From the NCBI GenBank assembly GCA_000209465.1, contig GL890605.1:1-36404 (forward strand): 36,404 nucleotides of DNA, in the 5' to 3' direction. Each line of letters opens with the position of its first letter. The stretch's first letter is position 1. The notes beneath the pieces are model-generated. The model worked only from the letters and a program-made list of their open reading frames with translations. It was not told the origin of the DNA and searched no databases. Made by a program: the position numbers and the translations under genes. Shown here in pieces: positions 6,589-18,218 of the stretch. This stretch comes from Lachnospiraceae oral taxon 107 str. F0167. Its GTDB lineage: Bacteria; Bacillota; Clostridia; Lachnospirales; Lachnospiraceae.

Positions 6589-8529
6589 TTATCTGGCTAC
6601 CGGTCCGACACTTGCTTTTGTATAAACTTGACCTGAGTTATCAGCCACAGTCTGTGCACTTGTAGTGCTTTCAGGAGTCTGAGTTGTATTTGCTACAACC
6701 GGAGTCATAACACCTGAGCCATCTATATTATACTCTGTGCCGTTTACATTTACGGTAGTATTGGCAAGCATCTTTCCGTTCTCATCAAGATAGTAGGAGG
6801 TATTGTTGATATTTATTACACCTTTTGACATAGCACCTGAATTGTTCAGATAGTACCAGGTATTGTTTTCATTTATCCAGCCTGTTTTCATAGCACCGCT
6901 TGGAGATAGGAAATATCTTTGATTGCCGAGGTCTATCCAACCTGTTACCATCTTACCGTTATTATCCATATAATACCAGGTATTATTTTCATTTAACCAT
7001 CCGGTTCTTGTGGAGCCTGATTTATCTATATAATACCAGTCATTATTGTCTTTAATCCATCCGGTTCTCATTGCACCTGAATCTGTAAGGAAATATTTAT
7101 TCTTTCCGTCATTTATCCAGCCTGTTTGCATCTTACCCGAATTGTCCATAAAGTACCAGGTGTTTTTATCATTTACCCAGCCTGTCATCATCTTACCGTT
7201 ATTATCCATATAATACCAAGTGCCGCTATCATTCAGCCAACCTCTGGCTAGCGCACCTGATTGTGTCAGGAAGTATTTGGCATTGCCGATATCTGTCCAG
7301 CCCGTCATCATCTTACCGTTGCTGTCCATATAATATCTCTGATTTCCCGAGTCCACCCAGCCGGTTAGCATCTTACCGTTATTATCCATATAATACCAGC
7401 TGTTGTTGTCATTTACCCAACCGGTAACCATAGCACCTGATTGTGCCAGGAAATAGGTATTCTTGCCGTCTACAAGCCAGCCTGTTTGCATTTTGCCTTC
7501 TTTGTCGGCATAATATCTTTTGTTTCCGTCCACAAACCAGTTTGTTTGCATCTTGCCGTCATTATTATCAAGATAGTACCATGAATTGTTTTCCTTGTAC
7601 CAACCTTTCTTTGCAGCGCCGTTATCGGACGGGTCCAGATAATAAATTGCATTATTGGAAGAATACCAGCCGGTCTTTGCCGTACCGTTTGAATCCATGT
7701 AGTAGGAGTTTTTACTGTCATGAACCCAGGAATCCTTTACCATATTGTAGTCTTTATAATAATATCTCTTTCCGGCAATGGTTCTCCATGTATCTGCAGG
7801 AATCTTGTCGGCAAATGATTTATACTGGAAGTCAATATCTACATTTGCCTTTATTCCGTTTACCTTACCGGTACTTGTAGCCTGCCACATCACAGGATTT
7901 GGATAGGAATGCTTTACATTGTATCTGGCAACCCAGATATCATATTTTTTAAGTGCATTCATATCAAGCTTATTTGCTATCCAATAGTCATTTGCATACA
8001 GTATCGGATAGTAGCCTGCAGCTTCCACCTTATTACAGAAAGTTTTTATAATTGCGGTGAGTTCGTCCTTTGGCAATTTGCCTTGAGTGTTAGCATCCTC
8101 CACATCAAATGCTACAGGATATGAAATAGGATAATCCTTTATTATATCCAAAACAAAATCAGCTTCCGCCTCAGCTTGTGCAACTGTCATCGCATAGGAA
8201 TAAATATATACTCCCAGCTTAATACCTCTTTTATTTGCTTCAGTCAGATTTTTTCTTATAACGGGGTCTATTTGACCTTTATATCTGGTTCCGTGAATGA
8301 TAAATTGAACATCATCCGCCGCAACCTTATCCCAGTCTACATTCCCCTGATAATGAGAAAGGTCAATACCTCTTGCAACTACTCCGGAAAGTGATGAACC
8401 GTCAAGCATCTGGTATACACCGGGACTTTGCATGGTCCACTCATTTGCCGCATAGGCTGTCACCGGAGAAAGTAAAGACAGTGCAAGTGACAACGATATA
8501 GCAGTTTTTGTAAATTTGTTTAAATGCAT
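6589..8529 (-). CDS. Secreted GH25 lysozyme with 18 cell-wall-binding repeats
   Basis: A 646-residue secreted muramidase. Residues 1-28 are a signal peptide ending AYA-A. Residues ~53-245 form a glycoside hydrolase family 25 domain: GIDLSHYQG (Asp56), VAFDVEDA (Asp142 and Glu144, the catalytic D-x-E), then an IWVARY and WQATSTGKV end. GH25 cleaves the MurNAc-GlcNAc bond of peptidoglycan. Residues ~250-610 hold about 18 cell-wall-binding repeats of ~20 residues (WYYMDNNGKMxTGW type), the family that binds choline or wall glycans. A Thr/Ser/Gln-rich tail follows. AGAGGT lies 6 bases before ATG 8529. The gene starts 9 bases after the stop of the upstream repeat protein, so both are one transcript. 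It probably acts in wall remodelling or autolysis. Confidence 0.93.
   Translation of the reverse strand: MHLNKFTKTAISLSLALSLLSPVTAYAANEWTMQSPGVYQMLDGSSLSGVVARGIDLSHYQGNVDWDKVAADDVQFIIHGTRYKGQIDPVIRKNLTEANKRGIKLGVYIYSYAMTVAQAEAEADFVLDIIKDYPISYPVAFDVEDANTQGKLPKDELTAIIKTFCNKVEAAGYYPILYANDYWIANKLDMNALKKYDIWVARYNVKHSYPNPVMWQATSTGKVNGIKANVDIDFQYKSFADKIPADTWRTIAGKRYYYKDYNMVKDSWVHDSKNSYYMDSNGTAKTGWYSSNNAIYYLDPSDNGAAKKGWYKENNSWYYLDNNDGKMQTNWFVDGNKRYYADKEGKMQTGWLVDGKNTYFLAQSGAMVTGWVNDNNSWYYMDNNGKMLTGWVDSGNQRYYMDSNGKMMTGWTDIGNAKYFLTQSGALARGWLNDSGTWYYMDNNGKMMTGWVNDKNTWYFMDNSGKMQTGWINDGKNKYFLTDSGAMRTGWIKDNNDWYYIDKSGSTRTGWLNENNTWYYMDNNGKMVTGWIDLGNQRYFLSPSGAMKTGWINENNTWYYLNNSGAMSKGVININNTSYYLDENGKMLANTTVNVNGTEYNIDGSGVMTPVVANTTQTPESTTSAQTVADNSGQVYTKASVGPVAR
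6880..7445 (-). repeat. 180-bp higher-order repeats inside the lysozyme gene
   Basis: Three consecutive 20-residue wall-binding units (KYFL, WYY and RYY or WYF types) repeat as a block. The marker segment GCACC...AGGAAATA recurs near 6893, 7073, 7254 and 7434, a period of about 180 bp. This points to growth by duplication of a three-unit block. Confidence 0.75.
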
Positions 8530-8538
8530 TTTGTACCT

Positions 8539-9804
8539 CTATTTTGGTCCGGATGTTTCACCGGGTTTTAGACCTACTTCGTCCTTGCTTGAAGAATTGC
8601 TTTGTGAATTCTTCTTGCTTTCATCTGAAGGACTTTTCGATTCTCCGGAAGGATCTTTTGATTTTGAATCCTCCGTAGAATTTTTTGATTTGGCCTCATC
8701 CAAAGGTGATGCCGGAACTGTAGAATCCTTGCTTCCCTTTGATTCCTCAATAGGTGCGGCAGGAGCTAAAGAACCTGAAGATGAGCTTGGAGCCGAACTT
8801 GATGATTCGCTCTTAGAGCCGGAGGTTTCCGGTTTTGCTCCGGGAGCTTCAAGCTTTGAACCCGAACCGGAACCTGAAGTCGGTGCAACAGTACTTTCCT
8901 TGGATTCAGTCTTTTGCTCGGATTTTTTTGTTTCAGATATAGCATTAGTGACACTGCCAGGAGTGCCACTAAGATTTGTACATACACCGTTTGTATCGAA
9001 TGTGTATTCTTTTCCTTCTATAGTTATAGATCTTCCGGCTACCATTTTACCGTCTGAATCAAAGTAATAGTATTTGCCGTTTGAATGCAACCAACCGGTG
9101 AACATATGACCTTTTTCATTAAAATAATAAGATGTACCGGCGATTTTTTTGAAACCGAAGCTCATTTTACCATGATTTTCGCCCGCAGTTTCTTCCATGT
9201 AATACTTATGAGTGCCGTCATTTATCCAGCCTGTTTTCATGGAGCCGTCACTATTGAAGTAATAGTAAATACCGTCGATTTCATTCCATGATGTATACAT
9301 TTTAGCGGCAGATGAGAAGTAATAAGTCTTATCTCCAACCTTTGTCCATCCAAAAGCGGCTCTACCGTCAGGTTTAAAGTAATACCATGCGCCATCCATC
9401 TGTCTCCAGCCTGTAGCCATAGCACCGGTACCTCTTAGGTAGTAATAATTTGAATCACTCTTTAACCAGCTGCTTTGTACAAGGTTTCCACTACTAAGGG
9501 TATAAAACCAATCATTACCAACTTTGAACCAGCCAGTGGCCATGATTCCGTTAGATTTGAAATAGTACCATTTTGAATCAATTTTCTTCCAGCCTGTAGT
9601 CATAACACCATTGGATAAATCCATGTAATAGTAGCCGTTGGAAGACTGTAGCCAACCTTTATGAAGCTGTCCTTTTTCATCCACATAGGTCCATGTTCCG
9701 CCGGAAGATTTCCAACCGGCCGCATATACGGCAGAAATAGCAGAAAGTGAAAGAATACCGCTTAATACACCGGTAACCAGCATTTTTCTGATAGTATGTT
9801 TCAT
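8539..9804 (-). CDS. Secreted cell-wall-binding repeat protein with Ser/Pro/Lys/Glu-rich tail
   Basis: A 421-residue secreted protein. A signal peptide (MKHTIRKMLVTGVLSGILSL... ending VYA-A near residue 29) precedes ~12 cell-wall-binding repeats (YYYFxSxGxMxTGW type, residues ~35-280). The last ~135 residues are a low-complexity tail rich in Ser, Glu, Lys and Pro (SESSSSAPSSSSGS, KSKDPSGESKSPSDESKK). There is no enzymatic domain, so it is a structural or adhesive wall protein; the tail may span the wall or act as a flexible stalk. AAGGAGG lies 5-6 bases before the ATG. It is the first gene of the pair with the GH25 lysozyme and probably shares its wall ligand. Confidence 0.85.
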   Translation of the reverse strand: MKHTIRKMLVTGVLSGILSLSAISAVYAAGWKSSGGTWTYVDEKGQLHKGWLQSSNGYYYMDLSNGVMTTGWKKIDSKWYYFKSNGIMATGWFKVGNDWFYTLSSGNLVQSSWLKSDSNYYYLRGTGAMATGWRQMDGAWYYFKPDGRAAFGWTKVGDKTYYFSSAAKMYTSWNEIDGIYYYFNSDGSMKTGWINDGTHKYYMEETAGENHGKMSFGFKKIAGTSYYFNEKGHMFTGWLHSNGKYYYFDSDGKMVAGRSITIEGKEYTFDTNGVCTNLSGTPGSVTNAISETKKSEQKTESKESTVAPTSGSGSGSKLEAPGAKPETSGSKSESSSSAPSSSSGSLAPAAPIEESKGSKDSTVPASPLDEAKSKNSTEDSKSKDPSGESKSPSDESKKNSQSNSSSKDEVGLKPGETSGPK

Positions 9805-10084
9805 ATTTTCCTCCTTTTTGATAATATTAGGGGGGCAAAATGGATTGAGGCCCTTATATCCCCTGTATCACATTATTATAGCATATATATTATAACAAAT
9901 ATTTACGATTTACAGAATATCATTTTATAATATTTTTGAACCAAAAATTATCTATTTGTTGGAGTGTTTTAATGATATTTTTAAAAGCTTTAACTAAAAT
10001 ATTCTTATTTTGATTTTTTTTGTATAAAATTTTTGAAAGTAAGTTTTTAAATTAACAATGGTATTGATAAAAAAAACACTAATA
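9805..10084 (-). promoter_or_regulatory. Promoter region of the wall-protein operon, otherwise empty
   Basis: No gene is visible in 9805-10186. Read on the minus strand, two TATAAT hexamers occur at 9889-9894 and 9875-9880, about 70-90 bases before the ATG at 9804; neither has a convincing -35 box. The leader between them and the start contains a run of G (9832-9837) and a GGCCC/GGGG-rich stretch that could fold weakly. The remainder (9900-10080) is AT-rich with no structure that I can support. Confidence 0.4.
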
Positions 10085-10113
10085 TAGACAAGTCGGAATT
10101 ATATAGGTATAAT
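10085..10113 (+). promoter_or_regulatory. Sigma-A-type promoter of the ATP synthase operon
   Basis: TAGACA (10085-10090), a 17-base spacer, and TATAAT (10108-10113). A second, less likely set is TTGAAA (10143-10148), an 18-base spacer, and TATAGT (10167-10172), which would put the transcript start on top of the ribosome binding site. Confidence 0.6.
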
Positions 10114-10186
10114 AAGAAAACCGAAAAAAATTAAATGTGATATTGAAAGTTTTTGTGGTTTTGGGGTATAGTAGGAGGTGAGAGAT

Positions 10187-10480
10187 ATGGAAGCCTTAAG
10201 ATATTTGTCATTAATTTCTCAGGTGGGTTTTACTATAGTTACCCCTATTCTGCTTTGTACATTTGCGGGCATTAAATTAGAGGAAAGATTTAACTTTCCT
10301 TTTACTATGATATTTATACTTCTCGGTGTTGCAAGCGGTTGCGTGTCGGGATTCAGGTTGATTATTAATGCCATAAAAAGGATGGATGAAAAGAAAGAGG
10401 AGATAAATCCGCAGGAACAGGAAAGCAGTTTTGTTTTACCCAAAAAAGAAAGTAGGATTTTTAAGAATAAGAATGAGTAA
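10187..10480 (+). CDS. atpZ: AtpZ/AtpI-family small membrane protein
   Basis: A 97-residue protein with two hydrophobic segments (residues ~9-31, ISQVGFTIVTPILLCTFAGI, and ~40-60, FTMIFILLGVASGCVSGFRLI) and a charged C-terminus. This is the AtpZ/AtpI pattern found at the head of bacterial F-type ATP synthase operons; such proteins assist assembly or Mg2+/ion handling. I chose ATG 10187 because AGGAGG (10173-10178) is 8 bases upstream; GTG 10178 overlaps that site. The stop overlaps the next gene by 8 bases. Confidence 0.75.
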   Translation: MEALRYLSLISQVGFTIVTPILLCTFAGIKLEERFNFPFTMIFILLGVASGCVSGFRLIINAIKRMDEKKEEINPQEQESSFVLPKKESRIFKNKNE

Positions 10481-10886
10481 GGAAACAAGAAGAACATGCT
10501 TTTATATGGGTATGGGGGTTTTACTTTATGAGATTATTCTGAGTTTAGCGGCTATCCCCTTTGCCGGACTCATGAAATATTCGATATATTCGATAGAACT
10601 GGGAATACTGGTGGGCACTGTTTTGGTAATAGGCATGGTCATAGATATGGGAATATCTACGGAAGACAGTCTGTACGGAGGCAGTCCTTCCATTGCACAA
10701 AGAAAAGTTATGATACATTCTTTGCTTAGAAAAGCAGCCCTATTCGTTGTTGTTGCAATATTTTGGAACAGTAGATACATAAATGTACTCGCAATTGTCA
10801 TGTCGGTTTTCGGTTTGAAATCGGGCGCATATATGTATCCACTGTTTAAAAAAATATTTGAAAAAGAAGGAAAGGAGGAAACATGA
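10473..10886 (+). CDS. atpI: ATP synthase subunit I-like membrane protein
   Basis: A 137-residue protein with four predicted membrane segments (around residues 11-30, 37-58, 87-103 and 105-123), as in the ATP synthase I family. It lies between atpZ and atpB, where atpI normally sits, and probably helps assemble the c-ring. ATG 10473 overlaps the end of atpZ by 8 bases, so translation is coupled; the ribosome binding site is weak. Its stop TGA overlaps the atpB ATG (ATGA). Sequence identity in this family is low, so position in the operon carries much of the call. Confidence 0.7.
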   Translation: MSKETRRTCFYMGMGVLLYEIILSLAAIPFAGLMKYSIYSIELGILVGTVLVIGMVIDMGISTEDSLYGGSPSIAQRKVMIHSLLRKAALFVVVAIFWNSRYINVLAIVMSVFGLKSGAYMYPLFKKIFEKEGKEET

Positions 10887-11611
10887 GCTTAAATATTTTA
10901 GCTGAAAGCGCATCCGGAAGTAAAAATCTGGATTTCATGATTCATGGTCTGTATAAGTATGAGCTTTTTGGACAGGAGCTTTATCTGACCACGACTACGG
11001 TTTCTTTGGCGGTAGTTGTTTTATTGATTACCGTATTTGCTGTTTTTGCAAACAGAGCAATAAAGGCGGCGGATCCGTACAGTGTACCAAGCGGGTTTGT
11101 GAATTTTTTGGAATGTGGTATTGAAGCTTTGGAGGGAATGACTGAAACTATACTTGGTGCAAATAAAAATAGATTCATGAACTATATAGGAACAATCTTT
11201 ATCTTTATTTTTGTTTCAAACTTCAGCGGTTTGCTGGGACTTAGAAACCCAACAGCGGATTACGGTGTAACCTTTATGCTTGGTGTGTTTACATTTTTGA
11301 TTGTAAATTTCCAGGGTATAAAGAACAGAAAATTAAAACATTTTACATCGCTGTTTGAGCCTATACCATTGCTCTTTCCGATAAATATTATCGGTGAGAT
11401 AGCAAATCCGATATCTATATCATTGCGTCTTTTTGCAAATGTGCTTTCAGGTGTTTTGATCATGGGGCTTTGGTATGGTATGATGCCGATCTTTTTAAAG
11501 ATTGGTGTACCGTCATTCTTACATCTATATACAGATGTGTTTTCAGGAGCATTACAGACCTATGTTTTCTGTATGCTGAGCATGGTCTATATCAATGACA
11601 AATTAGAATAG
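10883..11611 (+). CDS. atpB: F0F1 ATP synthase subunit a
   Basis: A 242-residue integral membrane protein forming the ion half-channels of the F0 motor. Residues 178-190 (SISLRLFANVLSG) hold the invariant arginine, here Arg182, that faces the c-ring carboxylate. Further family marks are YIGTIFIFIFVSNFSGLLGL (101-120) and FPINIIGEIANPISISLRLF. A strong AAAGGAGG precedes ATG 10883, which overlaps the atpI stop as ATGA. Full length. Confidence 0.97.
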   Translation: MSLNILAESASGSKNLDFMIHGLYKYELFGQELYLTTTTVSLAVVVLLITVFAVFANRAIKAADPYSVPSGFVNFLECGIEALEGMTETILGANKNRFMNYIGTIFIFIFVSNFSGLLGLRNPTADYGVTFMLGVFTFLIVNFQGIKNRKLKHFTSLFEPIPLLFPINIIGEIANPISISLRLFANVLSGVLIMGLWYGMMPIFLKIGVPSFLHLYTDVFSGALQTYVFCMLSMVYINDKLE

Positions 11612-11666
11612 TTCATTGGATAGTAAAATATTTTCATGGATTTAAGTGAGGAAGAGCCTTGCTTGA

Positions 11667-11948
<282 letters not shown>

Positions 11949-11960
11949 TTTGGAGGGTTT

Positions 11961-12476
11961 ATGGAAAGACTGATAGGATTTGACCCTCAGCTGTTGGCTG
12001 ATTCGGCTATAACCGGCTTTGCGGTCCTTTTCTTGTTCTTTATTCTTTCCTATTTGCTTTTTAATCCTGCTAAGGACATGTTAAACAAAAGAAGAGAGCG
12101 TGTAGCGGGAGACCTGGAAAGTGCGAAAGATGCAAAGGCAAAAGCTGATGCTCTAAAGGCGGAGTACGAAGAAAGATTAGCCTCTTTCCAAAAGCAGGCT
12201 GATGCTATCTTGGAGGATGCCAGAAAAAGGGCAAAGGATAGAGAAAATGAAATCATAGAAGAAGCAAAGGCAGAAGCTATGAGAATTACTGACAGGGCTA
12301 ACAATGAGATAGAGCTGGCAAAGAAAAAAGCCATGGAAGAAGTAAAATCAAATATAGTGGATGTGGCTTCGATTATTGCAGGCAAAGCAGTCAATTCTGC
12401 AATGAGTGTTGAGGTGCAGGATAGACTTGTGGAAGAGACTTTAAAAGAAATCGGAGATGGTACATGGCAAAATTAG
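11961..12476 (+). CDS. atpF: F0F1 ATP synthase subunit b
   Basis: A 171-residue peripheral-stalk protein: one N-terminal membrane segment (residues ~15-36, ITGFAVLFLFFILSYLLFN) followed by a long charged, Ala/Glu/Lys-rich coiled coil (about 42-140) and a C-terminal region that binds delta. GGAGGG lies 4-6 bases upstream of the ATG. It overlaps atpH by 13 bases, so the two are translationally coupled. Length and position are normal. Confidence 0.95.
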   Translation: MERLIGFDPQLLADSAITGFAVLFLFFILSYLLFNPAKDMLNKRRERVAGDLESAKDAKAKADALKAEYEERLASFQKQADAILEDARKRAKDRENEIIEEAKAEAMRITDRANNEIELAKKKAMEEVKSNIVDVASIIAGKAVNSAMSVEVQDRLVEETLKEIGDGTWQN

Positions 12477-12997
12477 TGTCCAAAGTATATGGAGATGCTT
12501 ATGTGTCGGTAGTATCTGAGAAAAATAATCTGATTGATGCACTTGAAGAGATAAAATTATTAAAAAATATTTTGCTTGAAAATGATGAAATTATAGAACT
12601 TCTGGATTCCCCCAAGTTGGATGATGAAGAGAAGACAGCATTTATAAAGGGAATATTTGAGAATCACATCAGTGTTGATTCATTGGGATTTTTATTGACT
12701 GTAATTGAAAAGAAGAGACAGGCGGAACTTTTACCTATAGTTGATTATGTTATAGATTGTATAAAGGAGCTTCTTCTTATCGGAAAGGCAACCATCACCA
12801 CTGCATTGGAACTTGATGATGCAAAGAAGGAGAGAATAGTGGATGAGCTTTTAAAGACTTCTCATTATAAATCTCTTGAAGTAGAGTATGTGGTAGATAA
12901 CAGTATCATAGGCGGTATAGTTATCAGAATCGGTGACAGAGTTGTGGATTCAAGTGTAAAAACAAGAATTGAAAAGATGCGAAAAATGCTATCATAA
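12464..12997 (+). CDS. atpH: F0F1 ATP synthase subunit delta
   Basis: A 177-residue soluble stalk subunit (OSCP/delta family). The N-terminal helical domain begins VSKVYGDAYVSVVSEKNN, like the family's YAxAL start. The C-terminal domain shows VVDNSIIGGIVIRIGDRVVDSSVKTRIEKM, matching the conserved GGxxIxIGDxVxDxSxxxxL end. It connects F1 to subunit b. Start ATG 12464 lies inside the end of atpF. Confidence 0.95.
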   Translation: MAKLVSKVYGDAYVSVVSEKNNLIDALEEIKLLKNILLENDEIIELLDSPKLDDEEKTAFIKGIFENHISVDSLGFLLTVIEKKRQAELLPIVDYVIDCIKELLLIGKATITTALELDDAKKERIVDELLKTSHYKSLEVEYVVDNSIIGGIVIRIGDRVVDSSVKTRIEKMRKMLS

Positions 12998-13042
12998 GCC
13001 GTATTACCGGCAAAAAGTTTAAAGAAAAGAGGTACGAGTCTA

Positions 13043-14542
13043 GTGAATCTAAGACCTGAAGAAATCAGCTCAGTTATAAAAGAGCAGATAAATAAGTATT
13101 CAACTAAACTCGAGGTATCAGATGTGGGTACTGTTATCCAGGTGGCGGACGGTATTGCAAGAATACATGGTCTTGCAAAGGCTATGCAGGGAGAACTTCT
13201 GGAATTTCCGGGAGATGTTTACGGCATGGTGCTTAACTTGGAGGAGGACAATGTTGGTGCTGTATTACTTGGTGATAAGAAAAATATCAGTGAGGGAGAT
13301 ACAGTAAAGACCACAGGTAGAGTTGTAGAGGTTCCTGTAGGAGATGAGCTTACAGGAAGAGTTGTAAATGCTCTCGGTCAGCCAATCGACGGAAAGGGAC
13401 CTATAACTTCAGATACCTTTAGAAGAATAGAGAGAGTTGCACATGGTGTTATCGAAAGAAAATCTGTAGATACACCGCTTCAAACAGGAATAAAGGCTAT
13501 TGATGCCATGATTCCTATAGGAAGAGGACAAAGAGAACTCATAATCGGTGATAGACAGACAGGAAAGACTTCTATCGCTGTAGATACCATAATCAATCAA
13601 AAGGGACAGCATGTTCATTGTATCTATGTTGCTATAGGACAGAAGGCTTCTACTGTAGCTTCAATTGTAAAGACTTTTGAGGATTACGGTGCTATGGACT
13701 ATACTACAGTAGTAGTTTCCACAGCAAGTGACCTTGCACCGCTTCAATATATCGCACCTTATTCAGGTTGTGCTATAGGTGAGGAGTGGATGGAAAGAGG
13801 CGAGGATGTACTTGTAGTATATGATGACCTTACAAAGCATGCTGCCGCATATCGTACACTTTCATTGCTTCTTAAGAGACCTCCCGGTCGTGAGGCATAT
13901 CCGGGAGATGTATTCTATCTGCATTCAAGACTTCTTGAGAGAGCTTCAAGACTTTCAGAGGATCTTGGCGGCGGTTCACTTACCGCATTACCTATAATAG
14001 AAACACAGGCAGGAGATGTTTCGGCATATATTCCTACAAATGTTATTTCTATTACGGACGGTCAGATATACCTTGAGACGGAAATGTTTAATGCGGGATT
14101 CAGACCTGCTATCAATGCCGGACTTTCAGTATCAAGAGTAGGAGGTTCTGCACAGATAAAGGCGATGAAGAAGATTGCAGGACCTATAAGAGTGGAGCTT
14201 GCACAGTATAGAGAGCTTGCATCCTTTGCACAGTTCGGTTCTGAGCTTGATGAAGCTACAAAGAATCAGTTGGCACAGGGTGAGAGAATCAGAGAAATAC
14301 TCAAGCAACCTAATTACAAGCCTATGGCTGTAGAATATCAGATAATTATTATCTTTGCCGCTACAAAGAAGCTCTTACTTGATGTACCTACAGATAAGGT
14401 ACTTGAATTTGAAGAGAAACTCTTTAAGTTTGTTGAGAGCAAGCATCCTGAGATAGCAGCGGAAATAAGAGATAAAAAAGAAATTTCCGATGAACTTGCA
14501 AAAAAACTTACAGATGTTATCAATGAATGCAAGAAAGCATAG
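13043..14542 (+). CDS. atpA: F0F1 ATP synthase subunit alpha
   Basis: A 499-residue non-catalytic nucleotide-binding subunit. Walker A GDRQTGKT is at residues 169-176; the N-terminal beta-barrel (about 25-92) and the [16 protein letters not shown] segment are canonical. It starts at GTG 13043, the first codon of the frame, with AAGAGGT 10 bases upstream. Length equals that of the family. Intergenic gap from atpH is 45 bases. Confidence 0.98.
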   Translation: MNLRPEEISSVIKEQINKYSTKLEVSDVGTVIQVADGIARIHGLAKAMQGELLEFPGDVYGMVLNLEEDNVGAVLLGDKKNISEGDTVKTTGRVVEVPVGDELTGRVVNALGQPIDGKGPITSDTFRRIERVAHGVIERKSVDTPLQTGIKAIDAMIPIGRGQRELIIGDRQTGKTSIAVDTIINQKGQHVHCIYVAIGQKASTVASIVKTFEDYGAMDYTTVVVSTASDLAPLQYIAPYSGCAIGEEWMERGEDVLVVYDDLTKHAAAYRTLSLLLKRPPGREAYPGDVFYLHSRLLERASRLSEDLGGGSLTALPIIETQAGDVSAYIPTNVISITDGQIYLETEMFNAGFRPAINAGLSVSRVGGSAQIKAMKKIAGPIRVELAQYRELASFAQFGSELDEATKNQLAQGERIREILKQPNYKPMAVEYQIIIIFAATKKLLLDVPTDKVLEFEEKLFKFVESKHPEIAAEIRDKKEISDELAKKLTDVINECKKA

Positions 14543-14554
14543 TGCAGGTGTAGT

Positions 14555-16851
<2,297 letters not shown>

Positions 16852-16859
16852 GAGGTGGT

Positions 16860-17261
16860 ATGGACAAGTTTGCATTAAAGATAATATGTCCGGATCATAT
16901 ATTCTATGAGGGTGATGCTACAATGGTGGAATTTACCACCACAGAGGGGAATGTAGGTATATTTGCAAAGCATATCCCCATGGTAAGCGTGGTGGCACCG
17001 GGAAAGCTGACCATACATTGTGAAGACGGCAGTGAAAAGACATGTGCTCTGCACTCGGGCTTTGCCGAAGTTTTACAGGATAGCGTAACAATTATGGCAG
17101 ACTCATGTGAGTACAGTGACAGGATAGATATCACCAGAGCCAAAGAGGCGAAGGAGAGGGCCCAAAAGAGGCTTTCTGAAAGAGAAGGCGTAGATATAGC
17201 CAGAGCCGAGATGGCACTTAGAAGAGCTCTTGTGCGTCTGGATGTAGCAGGACATAAATAA
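16860..17261 (+). CDS. atpC: F0F1 ATP synthase subunit epsilon
   Basis: A 133-residue subunit: an N-terminal beta-sandwich (residues ~1-84, including TTEGNVGIFAKHIPMVSVVAPG) and a C-terminal helical hairpin (RAKEAKERAQKRLSE and ARAEMALRRALVRLDV) that can inhibit ATP hydrolysis. AGGAGGTG precedes the ATG. It is the last gene of the operon and is followed at once by a strong terminator. Confidence 0.95.
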   Translation: MDKFALKIICPDHIFYEGDATMVEFTTTEGNVGIFAKHIPMVSVVAPGKLTIHCEDGSEKTCALHSGFAEVLQDSVTIMADSCEYSDRIDITRAKEAKERAQKRLSEREGVDIARAEMALRRALVRLDVAGHK

Positions 17262-17267
17262 ATAATG

Positions 17268-17317
17268 AGGATTGTATGTATATTTTAAAAGGATGATAAC
17301 ATACAATCCTTTTTTTA
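17268..17317 (+). terminator. Strong terminator of the ATP synthase operon
   Basis: A 12-bp perfect stem AGGATTGTATGT (17268-17279) / ACATACAATCCT (17299-17310) with a 19-base loop, followed by seven Ts. Confidence 0.93.
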
Positions 17318-17323
17318 AAATGA

Positions 17324-17352
17324 CTAAGTATTTCAGAATGAGAAATTCTTAG
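17324..17352 (+). promoter_or_regulatory. Inverted repeat upstream of the glycosyltransferase gene
   Basis: CTAAG-T-ATTTC (17324-17334) and GAAAT-T-CTTAG (17342-17352) form an 11-base inverted repeat with one central mismatch and a 7-base gap, 45 bases before the next start codon. It may be an operator; no clear promoter boxes accompany it, although TATAGT occurs at 17358-17363. Confidence 0.35.
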
Positions 17353-17396
17353 TATCTATAGTAGGGGAATCATTTAAGTGGGAATTGAGGTGAATA

Positions 17397-18218
17397 ATGA
17401 ACAATTGTAGGATTTCAGTAATTATACCTGTATTTAATTTGGAAAGTTTTTTACGCAGATGTATAGACTCAGTATTAAATCAAAGTTTTAGCGGATTAGA
17501 GATAATAATAGTTGATGATGAAAGTACTGATAATTCGGGAAAAATTGCTGATGAGTTTGCCTGTAAAAATGATAATATAAGGGTATTTCATATAAAAAGA
17601 GGTGGGGTATCAAAGGCAAGAAACTATGGAGTACAACACTCAAATGGAGATTATATTGCATTTCTTGATGGAGATGACTGTGTAGATAAAGATATATACA
17701 AGGAGATGTATATGGCAATAACATCACAAAAAGCGGATATTGCATTTTGCGATGTTATTAAAGTACATGAGAATGGAATAAAAGAAGAAATCGAAAGTTT
17801 GAATTTAGAGGGTGGTGTAGTACCGGTCGGTAAATACTTGAAAGACGGCAAGTATATGCAACTTGCATGGAATAAGCTTTACAAAAGAGAGATATGGGAT
17901 AGATTTTTATTTGAAAGTAAGTACTTTGAAGATCTGTTATTAATTCCTGAGATTATAAGTAAATCTAATAGTATAGTGTATGTTAAGAAGTATCTGAATT
18001 ATTATTTTATTAGAGATAAATCTATTTCCAGAACTTTTTCCAAAGAAAACTACATACACAAGATAAACGCATATAAAAATGTTATAGATAATGTAAATAA
18101 AACTTATAAGGATGAGCTGGTCTACTGGATTGTAAATAATATATTAGACTGTATTAAAAGAAAAGAATTATATTTTTTTAGAGAAGAGTTTATTATGTTC
18201 TTGCAAAGTATATCGTAA
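17397..18218 (+). CDS. GT2-family glycosyltransferase, possibly shortened by a stop codon
   Basis: A 273-residue GT-A glycosyltransferase: ISVIIPVFNLESFLRRCIDSV (residues 6-26), VDDESTDNSG (39-48), GVSKARNYGV (70-79) and the metal-binding D-G-D-D at 91-94. It transfers a sugar from a nucleotide-sugar to a cell-surface acceptor. GAGGTGA lies 5 bases before the ATG. It ends at TAA 18216-18218, but the same frame stays open for another 25 codons (18219-18293) with sensible composition (EIIDNIYKIDLIDSEIESIL) before TAG. The TAA is probably a nonsense change removing a short C-terminal helix. The catalytic domain is complete, so it may still work. Confidence 0.85.
   Translation: MNNCRISVIIPVFNLESFLRRCIDSVLNQSFSGLEIIIVDDESTDNSGKIADEFACKNDNIRVFHIKRGGVSKARNYGVQHSNGDYIAFLDGDDCVDKDIYKEMYMAITSQKADIAFCDVIKVHENGIKEEIESLNLEGGVVPVGKYLKDGKYMQLAWNKLYKREIWDRFLFESKYFEDLLLIPEIISKSNSIVYVKKYLNYYFIRDKSISRTFSKENYIHKINAYKNVIDNVNKTYKDELVYWIVNNILDCIKRKELYFFREEFIMFLQSIS

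Noticed and set aside
7443-7880. A 145-codon plus-strand open frame
   Set aside because: Antisense shadow of the lysozyme repeats; Cys/Arg-rich nonsense composition.
8516-9067. A 183-codon plus-strand open frame rich in Glu, Ser and Pro
   Set aside because: It is the complement of the low-complexity tail of the wall-binding protein, with no ribosome binding site.
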